Of a stretch of DNA of 35,591 bases, positions 34,722 through 35,591 are shown one piece after another. Below the pieces are notes generated by a model that searched no databases, had not been told where the DNA came from, and saw nothing but the letters and a program-made list of their open reading frames with translations. This DNA comes from Salinivirgaceae bacterium. Lineage in GTDB: Bacteria; Bacteroidota; Bacteroidia; Bacteroidales; Salinivirgaceae. Both the position numbers and the translations under genes were made by a program. The stretch is taken from contig PKTE01000100.1 of the NCBI GenBank assembly GCA_002869335.1, positions 1-35,591 on the forward strand, in the 5' to 3' direction. Each line of letters starts with the position of its first letter. The first letter of the stretch is position 1.

Positions 34722-35447
34722 TTACAATTTTATTATTGCAGCTAGTCTTCCTGTGTTAATAGTGTCTCTCCGAGCCGAATACAATGTTTCAGTTTGCGTA
34801 AATGTACACATTTTTGAAATTTCAACATTACTTTCTGGGACAGCAATTTCGAGCAATTGCATTTGATTTGCTTTCCATAGATCAAGATAATATTTACCAA
34901 CGTTATCAGATCTTCTGAAAATCAATTCATTATTAAAATCATTTTTTGAAAATTCCTCATATACATCTTCGCCAACTTCATATACAGAAGGTGATATTGA
35001 GGGCCCGATTCCTGCAAAAATATTTTCAGGTTTAGAACCAAACTCATCTATCATTTTCTGAACAGTTTTCTTCACTATTCGCTGAACCGTTCCTCTCCAA
35101 CCTGCATGAATAGCAGCTACAACATTTGCAACTTGATCTTCAATCAATATTGGAACGCAATCAGCTGTAACCACCCCTATAGGTACCTCCTTTTGCGTGG
35201 TAATAAGTGCATCACAATTAGGGTATGAGACATTAGCACCTGCTAATCCAACAACCAACACATTACCTGTATGCTGTTGATCAGGAAACACAACTTTCTG
35301 CTCCAACCCCAACAATTGTCTGATGCCATTCCTATTAGCAATCCCTCTCTCCTTATGCATATCAAAAGGTTTAGAGGTAATCCAATGGGAACATTTCAGA
35401 TTTGAAAATTTATAAAAGGTAATATTATCAATCTCTAATTTTTCCAT
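34722..35447 (-). CDS. pgeF: Laccase-domain purine nucleoside phosphorylase-like protein (PgeF/YfiH)
   Basis: A 241-residue member of the YfiH/PgeF (DUF152) family. The conserved metal- and substrate-site motifs are present: QQHTGNV near 57-63, TADCVPIL near 94-101, AAIHAGWRGTV near 111-121 and GIGPSISPSVYEVGEDV near 146-162. The C-terminal SARRDTINTGRLAAII takes the place of the usual RRDGxTGR. Members have been described as adenosine-acting enzymes and as peptidoglycan-editing factors in E. coli; which applies here is unknown. Its ATG lies 3 bases after the stop of an MBL-fold hydrolase gene, so the two are an operon. The sigma-fusion gene begins 76 bases downstream. Confidence 0.92.
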   Translation of the reverse strand: MEKLEIDNITFYKFSNLKCSHWITSKPFDMHKERGIANRNGIRQLLGLEQKVVFPDQQHTGNVLVVGLAGANVSYPNCDALITTQKEVPIGVVTADCVPILIEDQVANVVAAIHAGWRGTVQRIVKKTVQKMIDEFGSKPENIFAGIGPSISPSVYEVGEDVYEEFSKNDFNNELIFRRSDNVGKYYLDLWKANQMQLLEIAVPESNVEISKMCTFTQTETLYSARRDTINTGRLAAIIKL

Positions 35448-35450
35448 AAA

Positions 35451-35591
35451 CTAAACGGTTAACTGAATTCCATCCCAAGCTGGGAATACATTCTCGGGAA
35501 CCATTTTCACAATGTCGGTATGCTTTACCAAATAATGACTCATGTGAACAAGAAATGATTTTTTGGGTTGAACTTTTTCTATTACTTCTAA
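35451..35591 (-). CDS. MBL-fold metallohydrolase (PhnP-like), C-terminal 46 residues only
   Basis: The open frame enters at the window edge and stops at TAG (35453-35451), giving 46 residues: PKKSFLVHMSHYLVKHTDIV followed by PENVFPAWDGIQLTV. The His-x-x-His (HMSH) and the AWDG ending match the C-terminus of PhnP-like metallo-beta-lactamase-fold phosphodiesterases, in which HISH and a late Asp-Gly are conserved. These hydrolyse cyclic phosphodiesters; the substrate cannot be told from the tail. It is upstream of, and probably cotranscribed with, pgeF, an association I recall as common in Bacteroidota. The N-terminal metal-binding motif lies outside the window. Confidence 0.75.
   Translation of the reverse strand, partial: LEVIEKVQPKKSFLVHMSHYLVKHTDIVKMVPENVFPAWDGIQLTV

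Overview
The window reads as a chromosomal segment of a Bacteroidota bacterium, probably a Bacteroidales/Marinilabiliales- or Cytophagales-like marine or environmental lineage; the order cannot be fixed from the sequence alone. The evidence is an AT-rich sequence, SecD and SecF fused in one polypeptide, a C-terminal type IX secretion sorting domain, a TGS-domain nucleoside kinase, a DUF2400 protein, a Wzc-type kinase with a tyrosine-rich tail, and several upstream elements matching the Bacteroidota housekeeping promoter (TTG-N19-21-TAnnTTTG).

Layout. Positions 1-8448 are mostly minus-strand housekeeping genes: the start of a UDP-glucuronate decarboxylase (cut by the window edge), trmN6 and a DUF2400 gene, then, after a divergent LysE-type exporter, a LolD-like ABC ATPase, secDF with a strong terminator, and a saccharopine-dehydrogenase-family enzyme. 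From 8638 the plus strand carries a secreted C1B (bleomycin-hydrolase-like) peptidase and then a compact exopolysaccharide cluster (10075-18655): PLP aminotransferase, asparagine-synthase-type amidotransferase, GT4 glycosyltransferase, Wza-like export lipoprotein, Wzc-like co-polymerase/tyrosine kinase and a WecA/TagO-type priming transferase. A lytic transglycosylase and uvrA follow with almost no spacing. A TGS-nucleoside kinase gene comes next and carries a single in-frame TGA.

24299-29084 looks like an envelope redox/assembly operon: TlpA-like thioredoxin, a very large AsmA-like protein, a DsbA-like thioredoxin whose start overlaps the AsmA stop, and a small cysteine-rich lipoprotein, closed by a terminator.

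29132-35591 is again minus strand. In transcription order it has the tail of an MBL-fold hydrolase, pgeF, an ECF sigma factor fused to a membrane-spanning, anti-sigma-like extension, a probable outer-membrane beta-barrel protein, a PKD/T9SS surface protein, a terminator, a structured ~170-nt region ending in a second terminator, and a PAS-adenylate cyclase.

The most interesting parts are (i) the region at 30677-30853, where three helices share strands in an anti-antiterminator/antiterminator/terminator arrangement ahead of the cyclase, (ii) the sigma-transmembrane fusion with its barrel and T9SS partners, (iii) the in-frame TGA in an otherwise intact kinase gene, and (iv) the DsbA-like protein paired with a Cys-rich lipoprotein. 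No tRNA, rRNA, CRISPR array or insertion sequence was seen.
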